Part shown: positions 19,105 to 27,216 of the stretch, piece after piece | Layout of the letters: every line of letters begins with the position of its first letter | How positions within the stretch are numbered: the stretch's first letter is position 1 | Assembly: GCF_023278185.1 (NCBI RefSeq) | Contig: NZ_CP066356.1 | Coordinates: 9,044,001-9,108,000 of the forward strand | Length of the DNA stretch: 64,000 nt | Source of the DNA: Bradyrhizobium elkanii USDA 76 | GTDB lineage: Bacteria; Pseudomonadota; Alphaproteobacteria; Rhizobiales; Xanthobacteraceae | Reading direction: 5' to 3' | Program-made: the position numbers and the translations under genes | Notes under the pieces: model-generated | Told to the model about the DNA's origin: nothing | Databases searched by the model: none | Seen by the model: only the letters and a program-made list of their open reading frames with translations

Positions 19105-20022
19105 ATGCGCGTTCTCGTGGTCGGCGCCGGTGCGATCGGCGGTTATTTCGGTGGCCGGATGCTTCAGGCCGGCCGCGACGTCACCTTCCTGGTGCGCCCG
19201 CGCCGCGCCTCCGAGCTCGCCTCCGCCGGGCTCGTGATCAAGAGCCCGAACGGCGATGTCACGCTGAACAACCCGCCGACCGTGCAGGCCGACAAGCTGT
19301 CGGACAAGTTCGACGTCGTGCTGTTGAGCTGCAAGGCGTTCGATCTCGAGGATGCGATCAAGTCCTTTGCGCCCGCCGTCGGCGACAAGACCGCGATCAT
19401 CCCGCTGCTCAACGGCATGCTGCATCTCGATGCGCTCGACAAGACGTTCGGAGCTCAGCATGTGCTCGGCGGTCTGTGCGCGATCGCGGCGACGCTGAAC
19501 GAGAAGCGCGAGGTAGTGCAGCTGCAGCCGATGCAGTCGCTCGGCTTCGGCGAGCGCGCCGGCGGGTTGTCGGACCGGGTGCGCGCGATCGCCGAGACCT
19601 TCTCGGCGATCAACGGCGCCAACGCCAGCGAGCATGTGATGCAGGACATGTGGGAGAAATGGGTGTTCCTGGCGTCGCTCGCCGCCTCCACCAGCCTGAT
19701 GCGGACCTCGGTCGGCAACATCCTGGCCGCGCCCGGCGGCAAGGATTTCCTGCTCGGCATCCTCGACGAATGCAGCGCGATCGCCGCCGACGCCGGCCAT
19801 GCCCCGGGCGGCCCGTTCTTCCAGCGGACCCGCGGCCTCCTGACCACCGAGGGCTCGCCGATGACCGCATCGATGTTCCGCGACATCAAGGCGGGGCTGC
19901 CGGTCGAGGCCGATCACGTGATCGGCGACCTGGTCGTGCGCGCCGACGCCGCCAAGATCCCGGTGCCGAAGCTGCGCACGGCCTACACGCACCTCAAGGC
20001 GTATGAGAAGCAGCGGGGATGA
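19105..20022 (+). CDS. Ketopantoate reductase family protein (PanE/ApbA)
   Basis: 305 residues. N-terminal Rossmann domain with VVGAGAIGGYFGGRML; SCKAFDLEDAI carries the catalytic-type Lys; PLLNGMLHLDAL and the C-terminal helical domain with DMWEKWVFLASLA complete the ApbA_C fold. It would reduce 2-dehydropantoate to pantoate with NADPH for CoA synthesis. Alphaproteobacteria often carry several paralogues acting on other 2-keto acids, so no symbol is given. The 108-base gap upstream holds an inverted ATTCGCCAT-type repeat. Confidence 0.88.
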   Translation: MRVLVVGAGAIGGYFGGRMLQAGRDVTFLVRPRRASELASAGLVIKSPNGDVTLNNPPTVQADKLSDKFDVVLLSCKAFDLEDAIKSFAPAVGDKTAIIPLLNGMLHLDALDKTFGAQHVLGGLCAIAATLNEKREVVQLQPMQSLGFGERAGGLSDRVRAIAETFSAINGANASEHVMQDMWEKWVFLASLAASTSLMRTSVGNILAAPGGKDFLLGILDECSAIAADAGHAPGGPFFQRTRGLLTTEGSPMTASMFRDIKAGLPVEADHVIGDLVVRADAAKIPVPKLRTAYTHLKAYEKQRG

Positions 20023-20031
20023 ATCTATTCC

Positions 20032-20154
20032 CGTCGTCCCGGCGAAGGCCGGGACCCACACGCCGCGGCCTCTCGATTCGAGGCGGTGCAGGTTGATATC
20101 CGTTCAAGACAATTGAAGCCGGTGGTTCTGGGTCCCGGCCTTCGCCGGGACGAC
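20032..20154. repeat. Palindromic repeat, family C (long form)
   Basis: Inverted arms CGTCGTCCCGGCGAAGGCCG and GGCCTTCGCCGGGACGACC enclose about 80 bases. It lies in the convergent gap between the ketopantoate-reductase-type gene and the cytochrome c gene. Confidence 0.8.
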
Positions 20155-20168
20155 CACATGATTTGCGG

Positions 20169-20750
20169 CTACAGATGCGCCAGATAATGCGCGAGCGCGG
20201 TGATCTCCTCGTCGCTCAGCGGATAGGCGACATCGGCCATCGCGGCCTGTGCCCCACCGGAGCGCAGGCCCGACTTGTAATCGTGCAGCGCCTTGACGAG
20301 ATAATCCTCGCGCTGGCCGGCGATGCGGGCGACCGCCTTGGTACCGGCAAACGTATCGCCATGGCATGAGGCGCAGCGGCGGCCGGCGGCGGCCTGCTTG
20401 CCCTTTTCGGACAAGTCCGGATTGTCGTCCTTGCCGCCCTTGAACGGGGTCAGCGACGCGAAATAGGCGCCAAGATTTCGGATGTCGTCGTTGTTGAGCT
20501 GCTCGACGATCGGCTGCATCTGCTCGTTCTTGCGCGCGCCGGCGCGGAAGAACACCAGCTGCCATTGAACGTACTGGTCGAGCTGGCCGGCGAGCGAGGG
20601 AATGTTCTCGGTCTGCGAGATGCCGTTCTCGCCGTGACAAGCGGCACAGATTTCGGCCTTCGCCTTGCCGGCGACGACATCGGCGGCATTGGCAAAAGGA
20701 ACCATCGCGATGGCCGAGGCGAGCAGAATTCCGAGGGTCACAAGGCGCAT
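20169..20750 (-). CDS. Dihaem cytochrome c (c4-like), periplasmic
   Basis: 193 residues: signal peptide (about 1-22, cleaved after ANA), then two class I cytochrome domains, each with a haem site (CAACH and CASCH). The second half ends with EEITALAHYLAHL, the typical c4 helix. A periplasmic electron carrier. Start at 20750 was chosen because it gives the signal peptide. It lies 259 bases downstream of the PQQ-type dehydrogenase on the same strand, so it may accept that enzyme's electrons; the pairing is an inference. The gap contains another dispersed repeat (TCATTGCCGGGCTCGACCCG). Confidence 0.9.
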   Translation of the reverse strand: MRLVTLGILLASAIAMVPFANAADVVAGKAKAEICAACHGENGISQTENIPSLAGQLDQYVQWQLVFFRAGARKNEQMQPIVEQLNNDDIRNLGAYFASLTPFKGGKDDNPDLSEKGKQAAAGRRCASCHGDTFAGTKAVARIAGQREDYLVKALHDYKSGLRSGGAQAAMADVAYPLSDEEITALAHYLAHL

Positions 20751-21009
20751 TGCCAGGTTTCTCCGTGTGTCATTGCCGGGCTCGACCCGGCAATCCATCT
20801 GGCTTGAAGACGGTTTCTTGGTTTGGATGGATGCCCGGATCCCGTCTTCGCCAAGGCTTCGACGAGGCTCCGGTCTCAGGCACGCCGTAGCCTTGGCGAA
20901 GGCGGCAGGTCCGGGCATGACGAGTGCGTTCCTTTGCGGGCGTGCCCGAACCACGCGAATGAGGCTGCGGTCACCTCACGGCCACCGCAGCCTCACATTG
21001 TTTCAACCG

Positions 21010-22287
21010 TTACTTCTTGCTGTAGCTGATGCGATAGATCGCACCGGCCCAGTCGTCGGCGACGAGGATCGAGCCATCCTTGTCGAGCAGGATGTCGGCG
21101 GGACGGCCGAGATAACCCTGGTCACCCTGGATCCAGCCGTCGGCGAAGATTTCCTGCTTCGCATTCTTGCCGTCGGGGCTCGCGGTGATCTTCACGATGC
21201 GGCCGCCCTGGTACTTGTGCCGGTTCCAGGAGCCGTGCTCGGCGATCAGGATGCTGTTCTTGTACTCGGCCGGGAATTGGCTGCCGGTATAGAACTTCAT
21301 GCCGAGCGGAGCCACGTGCGCGCCGAGCTTGTACGCCGGCGGGGTGAACTCCGAGCATTTGTGTCCCATCGCGAACTTGGCATCGGGCAGATCGCCCTGG
21401 TGGCAATAGGGATAGCCGAAATGCTCACCGATCTTGTTGATCACGTTGAGCTTGTCGCTCGGCAGATCGTCGCTGACCCAGTCGCGGGCGTTTTCGGTGA
21501 ACCAGTACTTGCCGGTGCGCGGGTCGACGTCGCCGCCGACCGAGTTACGCACGCCGAGCGCATAGATTTCCGCGTTGCCGGTCTTGGGATCGACACGGCG
21601 GATCTGCGACACCGAGGTCGGCGGGATGCCGATGTTGAAGGGAGGTCCGAACGGAATGTAGAACCAGCCGTCCTTGTCGACGGCGATGTATTTCCAGCCA
21701 TGCGCCGCGTAGGACGGCATGTCGTCATACACCACCTTGCCGCTGCCGAGATTGTCGAGATTGGCTTCGGCATTGTCGTACCGGATCAACTTGTCGACCG
21801 CGATGACATAGAGCGCGCCGTCGCGGAACGCGAGGCCGGTCGGCATGTTGAGGCCCTTGAGGATGGTCTTGACCTCTTTCTTGCCGTTGTTGTCCTTGAT
21901 CGCATAGACGTTGCCGAGGCCGAACGAGCCGACGAACAGCGTGCCCTTGTCGCCCCAGGCCATCTGCCGCGCCGCGAGTACGTTCGAGGCATAGACCTCA
22001 ATCTTGAAGCCCGGCGGCAGCTTGATCTTCTTCATCATCGCCGCGAGCTCGGAATCGGACGCGCCGGTCGGCGGACCGGACGGCGGGGCAAGGCCCTTCT
22101 GCGCTTCGGTCTCGTCGCCGAGGAACCAGTCATCCGGCGGATGGGTCCAGAATTCCTTGGTGCCGGACTCGTACTTCTTCAGCGCACGATTCTTGTCTGT
22201 TTGTTGCTGTGCATTGGCGAAGGTCGTCCCCGCCAGCAGCGCAATCGCCGCGAACGCAAGTATTGATCGATTGAAAGCCGATTTCAT
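21010..22287 (-). CDS. PQQ-dependent sugar dehydrogenase / sorbosone dehydrogenase family protein
   Basis: 425 residues: signal peptide (about 1-26, ANA-Q), then a six-bladed beta-propeller of the soluble glucose dehydrogenase/sorbosone dehydrogenase type. Seen: LPPGFKIEVYASNVLAARQM, the repeated VxxDxDG-like blade ends, ALGVRNSVGGDVDPRTGKYW and GRPADILLDKDGSILVADDW. Expected to oxidise a sugar or sugar acid in the periplasm with PQQ and pass electrons to a cytochrome c; the gene for one follows. Substrate unknown. The 22288-22554 upstream gap is AT-richer, holds a direct repeat TGAGACGA and shows no gene. Confidence 0.87.
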   Translation of the reverse strand: MKSAFNRSILAFAAIALLAGTTFANAQQQTDKNRALKKYESGTKEFWTHPPDDWFLGDETEAQKGLAPPSGPPTGASDSELAAMMKKIKLPPGFKIEVYASNVLAARQMAWGDKGTLFVGSFGLGNVYAIKDNNGKKEVKTILKGLNMPTGLAFRDGALYVIAVDKLIRYDNAEANLDNLGSGKVVYDDMPSYAAHGWKYIAVDKDGWFYIPFGPPFNIGIPPTSVSQIRRVDPKTGNAEIYALGVRNSVGGDVDPRTGKYWFTENARDWVSDDLPSDKLNVINKIGEHFGYPYCHQGDLPDAKFAMGHKCSEFTPPAYKLGAHVAPLGMKFYTGSQFPAEYKNSILIAEHGSWNRHKYQGGRIVKITASPDGKNAKQEIFADGWIQGDQGYLGRPADILLDKDGSILVADDWAGAIYRISYSKK

Positions 22288-22554
22288 CGCGTCACTCCCC
22301 TATGCAAGCCGTTGCAGCTTGCCTGTTATTGATTTTGAACGCCCTGAGAGATGATGGTGGCGGTCTGTAAGGTAGGTCAGACGGCAAAATGGTAGCACAT
22401 CCAACGACGCTGAAAAGCGCAGCGCCGGTGTGCGCTGCGTCAAAACTAGTTGAGACGATATTTGAGACGAAATTTTCCTGAGCAGCCTGCCCGATAACAA
22501 GGCATTCTGCACCGCAGCGTGATATTCGAATGAAGCTAACGCTCGTGGTCGCCG

Positions 22555-23229
22555 CTATCGCGACGACAGGCGCGCCAGACCGAGCGCCTGCGCCTTGGCC
22601 TTCGACAGCGGCCTGAACAACACGCTGCGCCGCTGCCCGCTCGTGATCGCAGCGATCTTGAAGCCGTCATCGGCGGCGATGATGTCGCCGGTCCGAAGCG
22701 TCATGTCGTCCTCGATCGCAATCGGCGACAGGCCGGTGGACGCGCCGGCGCTGCACGAGCATTGCGGCACCATCTCGCGCTGAAAGCGGAATGCATTTGC
22801 AAGCGTCTTGTAGGTCTCGCCCGCTTCGGTTCTGGCGCTGTCGATATCGGAGCCGGAGTACAGCTTCACCTCGGCGGCGGGACAGGCCGCCTCGCATGCC
22901 TTGACGTCCGCCGTCTCGCCCACGCGCGGCAGCGGAAAGAAGCGGCCGTCGCAGGTCCTGACGCAGAAGTTTTGCTGGCCGCCCCGGTGCGACCGCGTCG
23001 TGATGTAGACCCGCGCTCGCGGCCGTTCGGCCGCCTCGAAGTCAGGCGCCGGCCCAAAGCCAGGCATGGGAGAGAAGCTGGGCGTCGGGGCATACGCCGA
23101 GTCGCTCGGCAATTGCTGCGCCGATGCGCCCGAACATGTCCAGGCGCCGACGAGCACGACCAGCGCGGCGACGTTTGCGCGCACCGAGCGGCGATCTAAC
23201 CCAGGAGCTGGCTTCCAACTGATCGACAT
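22555..23229 (-). CDS. DUF2865 domain protein, exported
   Basis: 224 residues with an N-terminal hydrophobic signal (about 18-37). Family pattern seen: FCVRTCDGRFFPLPRVG, then CEAACPAAEVKLYSG and VPQCSC, six or more conserved cysteines likely to form disulfides in the periplasm. A Pro-rich stretch follows the signal peptide. Function unknown in the whole family; it is a common Rhizobiales envelope protein. It lies between the sugar dehydrogenase and tRNA-Gly, all on the minus strand but with wide gaps. Confidence 0.82.
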   Translation of the reverse strand: MSISWKPAPGLDRRSVRANVAALVVLVGAWTCSGASAQQLPSDSAYAPTPSFSPMPGFGPAPDFEAAERPRARVYITTRSHRGGQQNFCVRTCDGRFFPLPRVGETADVKACEAACPAAEVKLYSGSDIDSARTEAGETYKTLANAFRFQREMVPQCSCSAGASTGLSPIAIEDDMTLRTGDIIAADDGFKIAAITSGQRRSVLFRPLSKAKAQALGLARLSSR

Positions 23230-23415
23230 CGTTCACGCGCTTGCCGCGCCGGCAAAACCGGCCGCAACCATTGCAACGCCTACACAACCACAGATTTCTA
23301 TCAGTTTTGAGAATGCATCGTTTGCCGGTTAACAAAAGCCGGAAACCGCCGCGGCGGGCCGCGACATCTTGACCTCGCAATCGCGGCTTGGAGATGCGGC
23401 CTCGGACCGGACAGC

Positions 23416-23440
23416 AAAAAGCCCGCGCCGATGGGCGGGC
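23416..23440 (-). terminator. Rho-independent terminator of tRNA-Gly
   Basis: On the minus strand GCCCGC (23440-23435), an 8-base loop and GCGGGC (23426-23421) are followed by TTTTT (23420-23416). It is about 36 bases beyond the encoded CCA. Confidence 0.75.
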
Positions 23441-23476
23441 CTTCATCAGACTGTCAACTCGGTCAGCGAGAAGTTT

Positions 23477-23551
<75 letters not shown>

Positions 23552-23711
23552 ATCCGAAATGGCGGCGATCGCTCGCCGGCAACGGCAGACCTATGCCAAA
23601 AGCTGTCTGTGAATGCAACACAAGAGCGTGGTCCGAACCTCACGAAATCACCCGGTTTCCCTAAAAATTGACCTCGAATCGGCCGAAACCGGCCGCGCCG
23701 CCGATTTCTTT

Positions 23712-24167
23712 TTAGATTTCCGCCGGAACCTGCCTCAAGGCCATCTCGTCCCGGAGCGATTCGAGCCAGGTCTCGAACCAGCCGGTCAGCGTCTGCGTCA
23801 GCTCGAGGCGGCGGGTCGGGTCGCAATCGAACACGGCCCACCATTCGATAAAGGCCCGGTCGCCGTCGATCACCGGGGTTACCCGCAGGGTCGCACTGAA
23901 ATCCGTCACCGGCAGGGTCGGGGTGTCGACAAATTCGTAGATCTGGAAGCGCTCGACGTCGGACTGCGCGAGCAGCCGCTGCCGGATCCGCCGCTCCCGG
24001 TACAGCACATTGCGCACGGCCCCGACGGTATCGCCGGATTTGCCGTCCTCGATCTCGCTCGTCCCCGCGCCATGGACCCAGACCGGGTAATCGTTGAAAT
24101 CGCGGATGATTTTCCAGACCTCGCCGGCCGGCTGCTCGAACACCGTGCTGTAATAGGCCTTTGCCAC
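23712..24167 (-). CDS. SRPBCC (polyketide cyclase-like) family protein
   Basis: 151 residues. START/Bet v1-like ligand-binding fold: STVFEQPAGEVWKIIRDFNDYPVW at the N-terminus, a central EDGKSGDTVGAVRNVLY, then ERRIRQRLLA, IEWWAVFDCDP and the long C-terminal helix TQTLTGWFETWLESLRDEMA. The GTG at 24167 follows AGGGGAG at good spacing and is preferred to the ATG at 24203. Ligand and role unknown. It is divergent from the thioredoxin-TPR gene with a repeat element in between. Confidence 0.82.
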   Translation of the reverse strand: MAKAYYSTVFEQPAGEVWKIIRDFNDYPVWVHGAGTSEIEDGKSGDTVGAVRNVLYRERRIRQRLLAQSDVERFQIYEFVDTPTLPVTDFSATLRVTPVIDGDRAFIEWWAVFDCDPTRRLELTQTLTGWFETWLESLRDEMALRQVPAEI

Positions 24168-24291
24168 GGGCGCTCCCCTGCTGCCATGAAGGATCGCCAT
24201 CATCGGCCGTTCCGCGGCCCCAACCCACCCGATCTCCGATGGAGGACAGGCGGCCAGGCGATTGAATTTTGCTGGCTGACTGCCATTTACC

Positions 24292-24336
24292 GAGCATGAT
24301 CCCGGAAACCGGTTCCCACTTTTCCGGGATCATGCT
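24292..24336. repeat. Palindromic repeat, family E, copy 1
   Basis: GAGCATGATCCCGGAAA and TTTCCGGGATCATGCTC are perfect inverted arms around CCGGTTCCCAC. Related degenerate copies are at 26048-26094, 32173-32222 and 34756-34800. Confidence 0.85.
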
Positions 24337-24421
24337 CTAGCTGACAGAACGGCTGAACGTGCCGTTCCGGGCGTGCTAGAACGCCCCCGGATTTCCGACC
24401 TCAGAAGCAGGCGAGGACAAC

Positions 24422-25342
24422 GTGACGATAATGGAGCAGGGCGGCCCCACGCCCGAGGCAGCGCCCGATCTGATCAAGGAGACGACGACCCAGACCTTCG
24501 TCAAGGACGTCATCGAGGAATCGCGCCGTCAGCCGGTCATGATCGACTTCTGGGCGCCGTGGTGCGGTCCCTGCCGCCAGCTCACGCCGATCCTGGAAAA
24601 GGCGGTTCGCAACGCCAAGGGCCGGGTCAAGCTGGTCAAGATGAATATCGACGAGCATCCGCAGATCCCCGGCCAGATGGGCATCCAGTCGATCCCGGCC
24701 GTGATCGCCTTCGTGGGCGGCCAGCCCGCCGACGGCTTCATGGGCGCGGTGCCGGAGAGCCAGGTCAACGCCTTCATCGAGAAGATCACCAAGGGCGTGC
24801 CGGCCGCCGGCGAGCCCAATCTCACCGAGATCTTGGCCGAGGCCGACGCCGTGCTTGCCGAGGGCGACGCCGCCCAGGCCGCGCAGATCTATGCCGAGGT
24901 GCTGGCGCACGACGCCACCAACATCGCGGCGCTCGCCGGCCTCGCCAAATGCTACGTCACGTCGGGTGCGATGGAGCAGGCCAAGCAGACGCTGGCGATG
25001 GTTCCGGAATCCAAGCGCAACGACGCCGCGGTGAAGGCGGTGCAGGCGGCGATCGATCTCGCCGAACAGGCGGAAGCGGTCGGCCCGGTCGCGGAGCTGG
25101 AACAGAAAGTCGCCGCAAACCCGCTCGATCATCAGGCCCGATTCGATCTCGCCACCGCGCTCAATGCGATGGGCAAGCGCACGGAGGCGACCGAGCAATT
25201 GCTCGCCATCGTCAGGCGTGACCGCAAGTGGAACGACGACGGCGCGCGCAAGCAGCTGGTGCAGTTCTTCGAGGCGTGGGGCGGCACCGATGAGGCAACC
25301 GTCGAGGGGCGCAAGCGGTTGTCGACCATCCTGTTCTCGTAA
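24422..25342 (+). CDS. Thioredoxin-TPR protein (CnoX/YbbN-like)
   Basis: 306 residues. Thioredoxin domain (about 20-130) with the full active site WAPWCGPCRQL, followed by tetratricopeptide-like helices (about 135-300). Known: E. coli CnoX (YbbN) has this architecture and is a chaperone/redox partner of GroEL that protects proteins during oxidative stress; the E. coli protein lacks a working CxxC, whereas this one has it. The GTG at 24422 is favoured because GAGG at 24413-24416 is 5 bases away; an in-frame ATG at 24431 is too distant. The LON-domain gene follows 30 bases on, so probably co-transcribed. Confidence 0.9.
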   Translation: MTIMEQGGPTPEAAPDLIKETTTQTFVKDVIEESRRQPVMIDFWAPWCGPCRQLTPILEKAVRNAKGRVKLVKMNIDEHPQIPGQMGIQSIPAVIAFVGGQPADGFMGAVPESQVNAFIEKITKGVPAAGEPNLTEILAEADAVLAEGDAAQAAQIYAEVLAHDATNIAALAGLAKCYVTSGAMEQAKQTLAMVPESKRNDAAVKAVQAAIDLAEQAEAVGPVAELEQKVAANPLDHQARFDLATALNAMGKRTEATEQLLAIVRRDRKWNDDGARKQLVQFFEAWGGTDEATVEGRKRLSTILFS

Positions 25343-25372
25343 AGCACGCCCGTCACAGCAGCGGGACCGCAG

Positions 25373-26047
25373 ATGCCGATCAATGCCGAATATCGCGGAC
25401 CCGGCGAGCTCCCGGAGGTGATCCCGGTGTTCCCGCTGCCCGGCGCGTTGCTGCTGCCGCGCGGCCAGATGCCGCTCAACATCTTCGAGCCGCGATATCT
25501 CGCGATGATCGACGACGCACTGCGCGACGGCCATCGCCTGATCGGCATGATCCAGCCCGACGTGGCGCACTCGCAGAAAGAGGCGAAGCCGGCCCTGTTC
25601 CGGATCGGCTGCGTCGGCCGCATCACCCAGCTCGCAGAATCCGGCGACGGCCGCTACATCCTCGAGCTGACCGGCGTCGCGCGCTTCAAGGTGGTCGAGG
25701 AGCTCACCGTGCAGACGCCGTACCGGCAGTGCAAGGTCGACTTCTTCTCCTTCGCCGGCGACTTCACCGCGCGCAAGGGTGAGGAGGCCGTCGACCGCAA
25801 GGCGCTGCTCGAAGTGCTGGCCGATTTCCTGGAAGCCAACAATCTGAAGGTCGACTGGGAAGGGATCGAGTCCGCGCCCAACGAGGCGCTGGTCAATGCG
25901 CTGGCGATGATGTCGCCCTATGGCCCGGCCGAAAAGCAGGCGATGCTCGAGGCGCCGGACCTGAAGACCCGCGCCGAGATCCTGATCGCGGTCACCGAGA
26001 TGGACCTCGCCAAGAAGCGCACCTCGGGCGACCCGCCGGTGCAGTAA
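25373..26047 (+). CDS. LON peptidase substrate-binding domain protein
   Basis: 224 residues consisting only of the Lon N-terminal (PUA-like) substrate-binding domain with its helical tail: VIPVFPLPGALLLPRGQMPLNIFEPRYLAMI, then GVARFKVVEE and MMSPYGPAEKQAMLEAPDLKTRAEIL. No ATPase or protease part. Likely recognises unfolded or specific proteins; its position 30 bases after a CnoX-like chaperone suggests a shared protein-quality role, which is inference. Confidence 0.9.
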   Translation: MPINAEYRGPGELPEVIPVFPLPGALLLPRGQMPLNIFEPRYLAMIDDALRDGHRLIGMIQPDVAHSQKEAKPALFRIGCVGRITQLAESGDGRYILELTGVARFKVVEELTVQTPYRQCKVDFFSFAGDFTARKGEEAVDRKALLEVLADFLEANNLKVDWEGIESAPNEALVNALAMMSPYGPAEKQAMLEAPDLKTRAEILIAVTEMDLAKKRTSGDPPVQ

Positions 26048-26094
26048 GCATGATCCGGAAAAGTGCGAAGCGGTTTTCCGAAAAGATCATGCTC
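26048..26094. repeat. Palindromic repeat, family E, copy 2
   Basis: GCATGATCCGGAAAAG and CTTTTCGGAAAACC-type inverted arms ending GATCATGCTC. It starts directly after the stop codon of the LON-domain gene, in a convergent gap, and may serve as a transcript end. Confidence 0.75.
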
Positions 26095-26132
26095 AAACAA
26101 CGATCCCGCTTTAGGCTCGGCACCCTCCCCCA

Positions 26133-26687
26133 TCAGCGATTGCGCAGTTGCTTGCGGCCGGTGAACATCGCGCGCACCAGGTTCTGACGCTGCAGCAAGC
26201 CGACCACGATGACCCCGAGCACGTGCAGGGCGACCAGGATGATGACCGCATCCGAGGCATAGGCGTGGGTGTCCTCGACCCACCAGACACCGAAGAAGGT
26301 CACGGTGACCTCCATCGCGCCCGTGATTGTCGAGATCGCAAGCAGGAACAGCAACGCCACCAGCATCACGGTGCCCGCGGGATTGAGCCCGATATAGCGC
26401 CCGGTGATGCCGCGGCGGAGATTCCAGATGTAGCGCGGCGCGGCGCGCAGGCGAACGCCGAGCCTGCCGAAACGCGCGTAGCGCGTGCCGGCAAAGCCCC
26501 AGATCAGCCGGAACGCCAGCAGCCCGATCACCGAATAACCCGCCAGCCGGTGCAGCCGGTCATAGGTGCCGGGCGTCACCCAGGCGACCAGGACGAGGAT
26601 GGCGAGCGCCCAGTGCCACAGCCGCAGCGGCAGGTCCCAGACCTGCACGCTGGTCGCGCCGCGGGCGCCCGGCGCCGCCTTCGTCAT
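26133..26687 (-). CDS. Cytochrome b561-type membrane protein (bacterial/Ni-hydrogenase-like)
   Basis: 184 residues, four to five transmembrane helices. Seen: VQVWDLPLRLWHWALAILVL, where His in RLWHW is a haem ligand, LHRLAGYSVIGLLAFRLIWGF, LNPAGTVMLVALLFLLAISTITGAM and IILVALHVLGVIVV with further His. Transfers electrons between a periplasmic cytochrome and the quinone pool or another partner. It begins 10 bases after the PepSY gene on the same strand, so they are likely co-transcribed. Confidence 0.88.
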   Translation of the reverse strand: MTKAAPGARGATSVQVWDLPLRLWHWALAILVLVAWVTPGTYDRLHRLAGYSVIGLLAFRLIWGFAGTRYARFGRLGVRLRAAPRYIWNLRRGITGRYIGLNPAGTVMLVALLFLLAISTITGAMEVTVTFFGVWWVEDTHAYASDAVIILVALHVLGVIVVGLLQRQNLVRAMFTGRKQLRNR

Positions 26688-26697
26688 CGCGCCTGCT

Positions 26698-26994
26698 TCA
26701 CTTCGCGATGGTGTGCTTCAGGCTGAGGTCTTCCGGGCTGTAGAACAGCTCGTAGAGCTTGCCTTCCTTGACGCCGTACACCTCGTAGCAGGAGCCCTCG
26801 ACCTTCGACCGGCGCACCTCGTAGCCGAGGGCCTTGGCCTTGGCTTCGGCTTCGCTTGCCGGCTTCCACGACGCCTTGTCGAGCTTGGTGCAATTCTTGT
26901 AGCCGTCGGCGAACGCCGCCGATCCGGTCAGCCCAAGAACGCTCCCAAGGACGCATGCTGCAAGCGCAGCGCTCAAAATCACTCTCACGCGCAT
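26698..26994 (-). CDS. Small exported PepSY-like protein
   Basis: 98 residues: signal peptide (about 1-29, AFA-D), then a single PepSY-like unit with ASEAEAKAKALGYEVRRSKVEG and CYEVYGVKEGKLYELFYSPEDL. Two cysteines may pair. Known: short PepSY proteins bind and modulate periplasmic partners. The start at 26994 has GGAGGGG 4 bases upstream. Its pairing with a cytochrome b561 gene suggests a small electron-transfer or sensing module; a cytochrome c partner is not visible here. Confidence 0.78.
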   Translation of the reverse strand: MRVRVILSAALAACVLGSVLGLTGSAAFADGYKNCTKLDKASWKPASEAEAKAKALGYEVRRSKVEGSCYEVYGVKEGKLYELFYSPEDLSLKHTIAK

Positions 26995-27216
26995 TTCCCC
27001 TCCGTCGACAATCATGCCCACAACGCCTTCGCGCAGGGCACATGCGTGAAGAATGCTGAGGCGATTGCCAAGTCAAGGAAGCGCCGCAGAGGCTGGCTTT
27101 AGAGGAATTCTAACGGTCGCGAAAACCGCTTTGCGCTCCACGCGCAGTTTGGCTTTGACGGCGTGCTGCGGCCTTACGCCTCATGCGTATCGGGGCCGCC
27201 CGGCGCAGCCCGTCGA

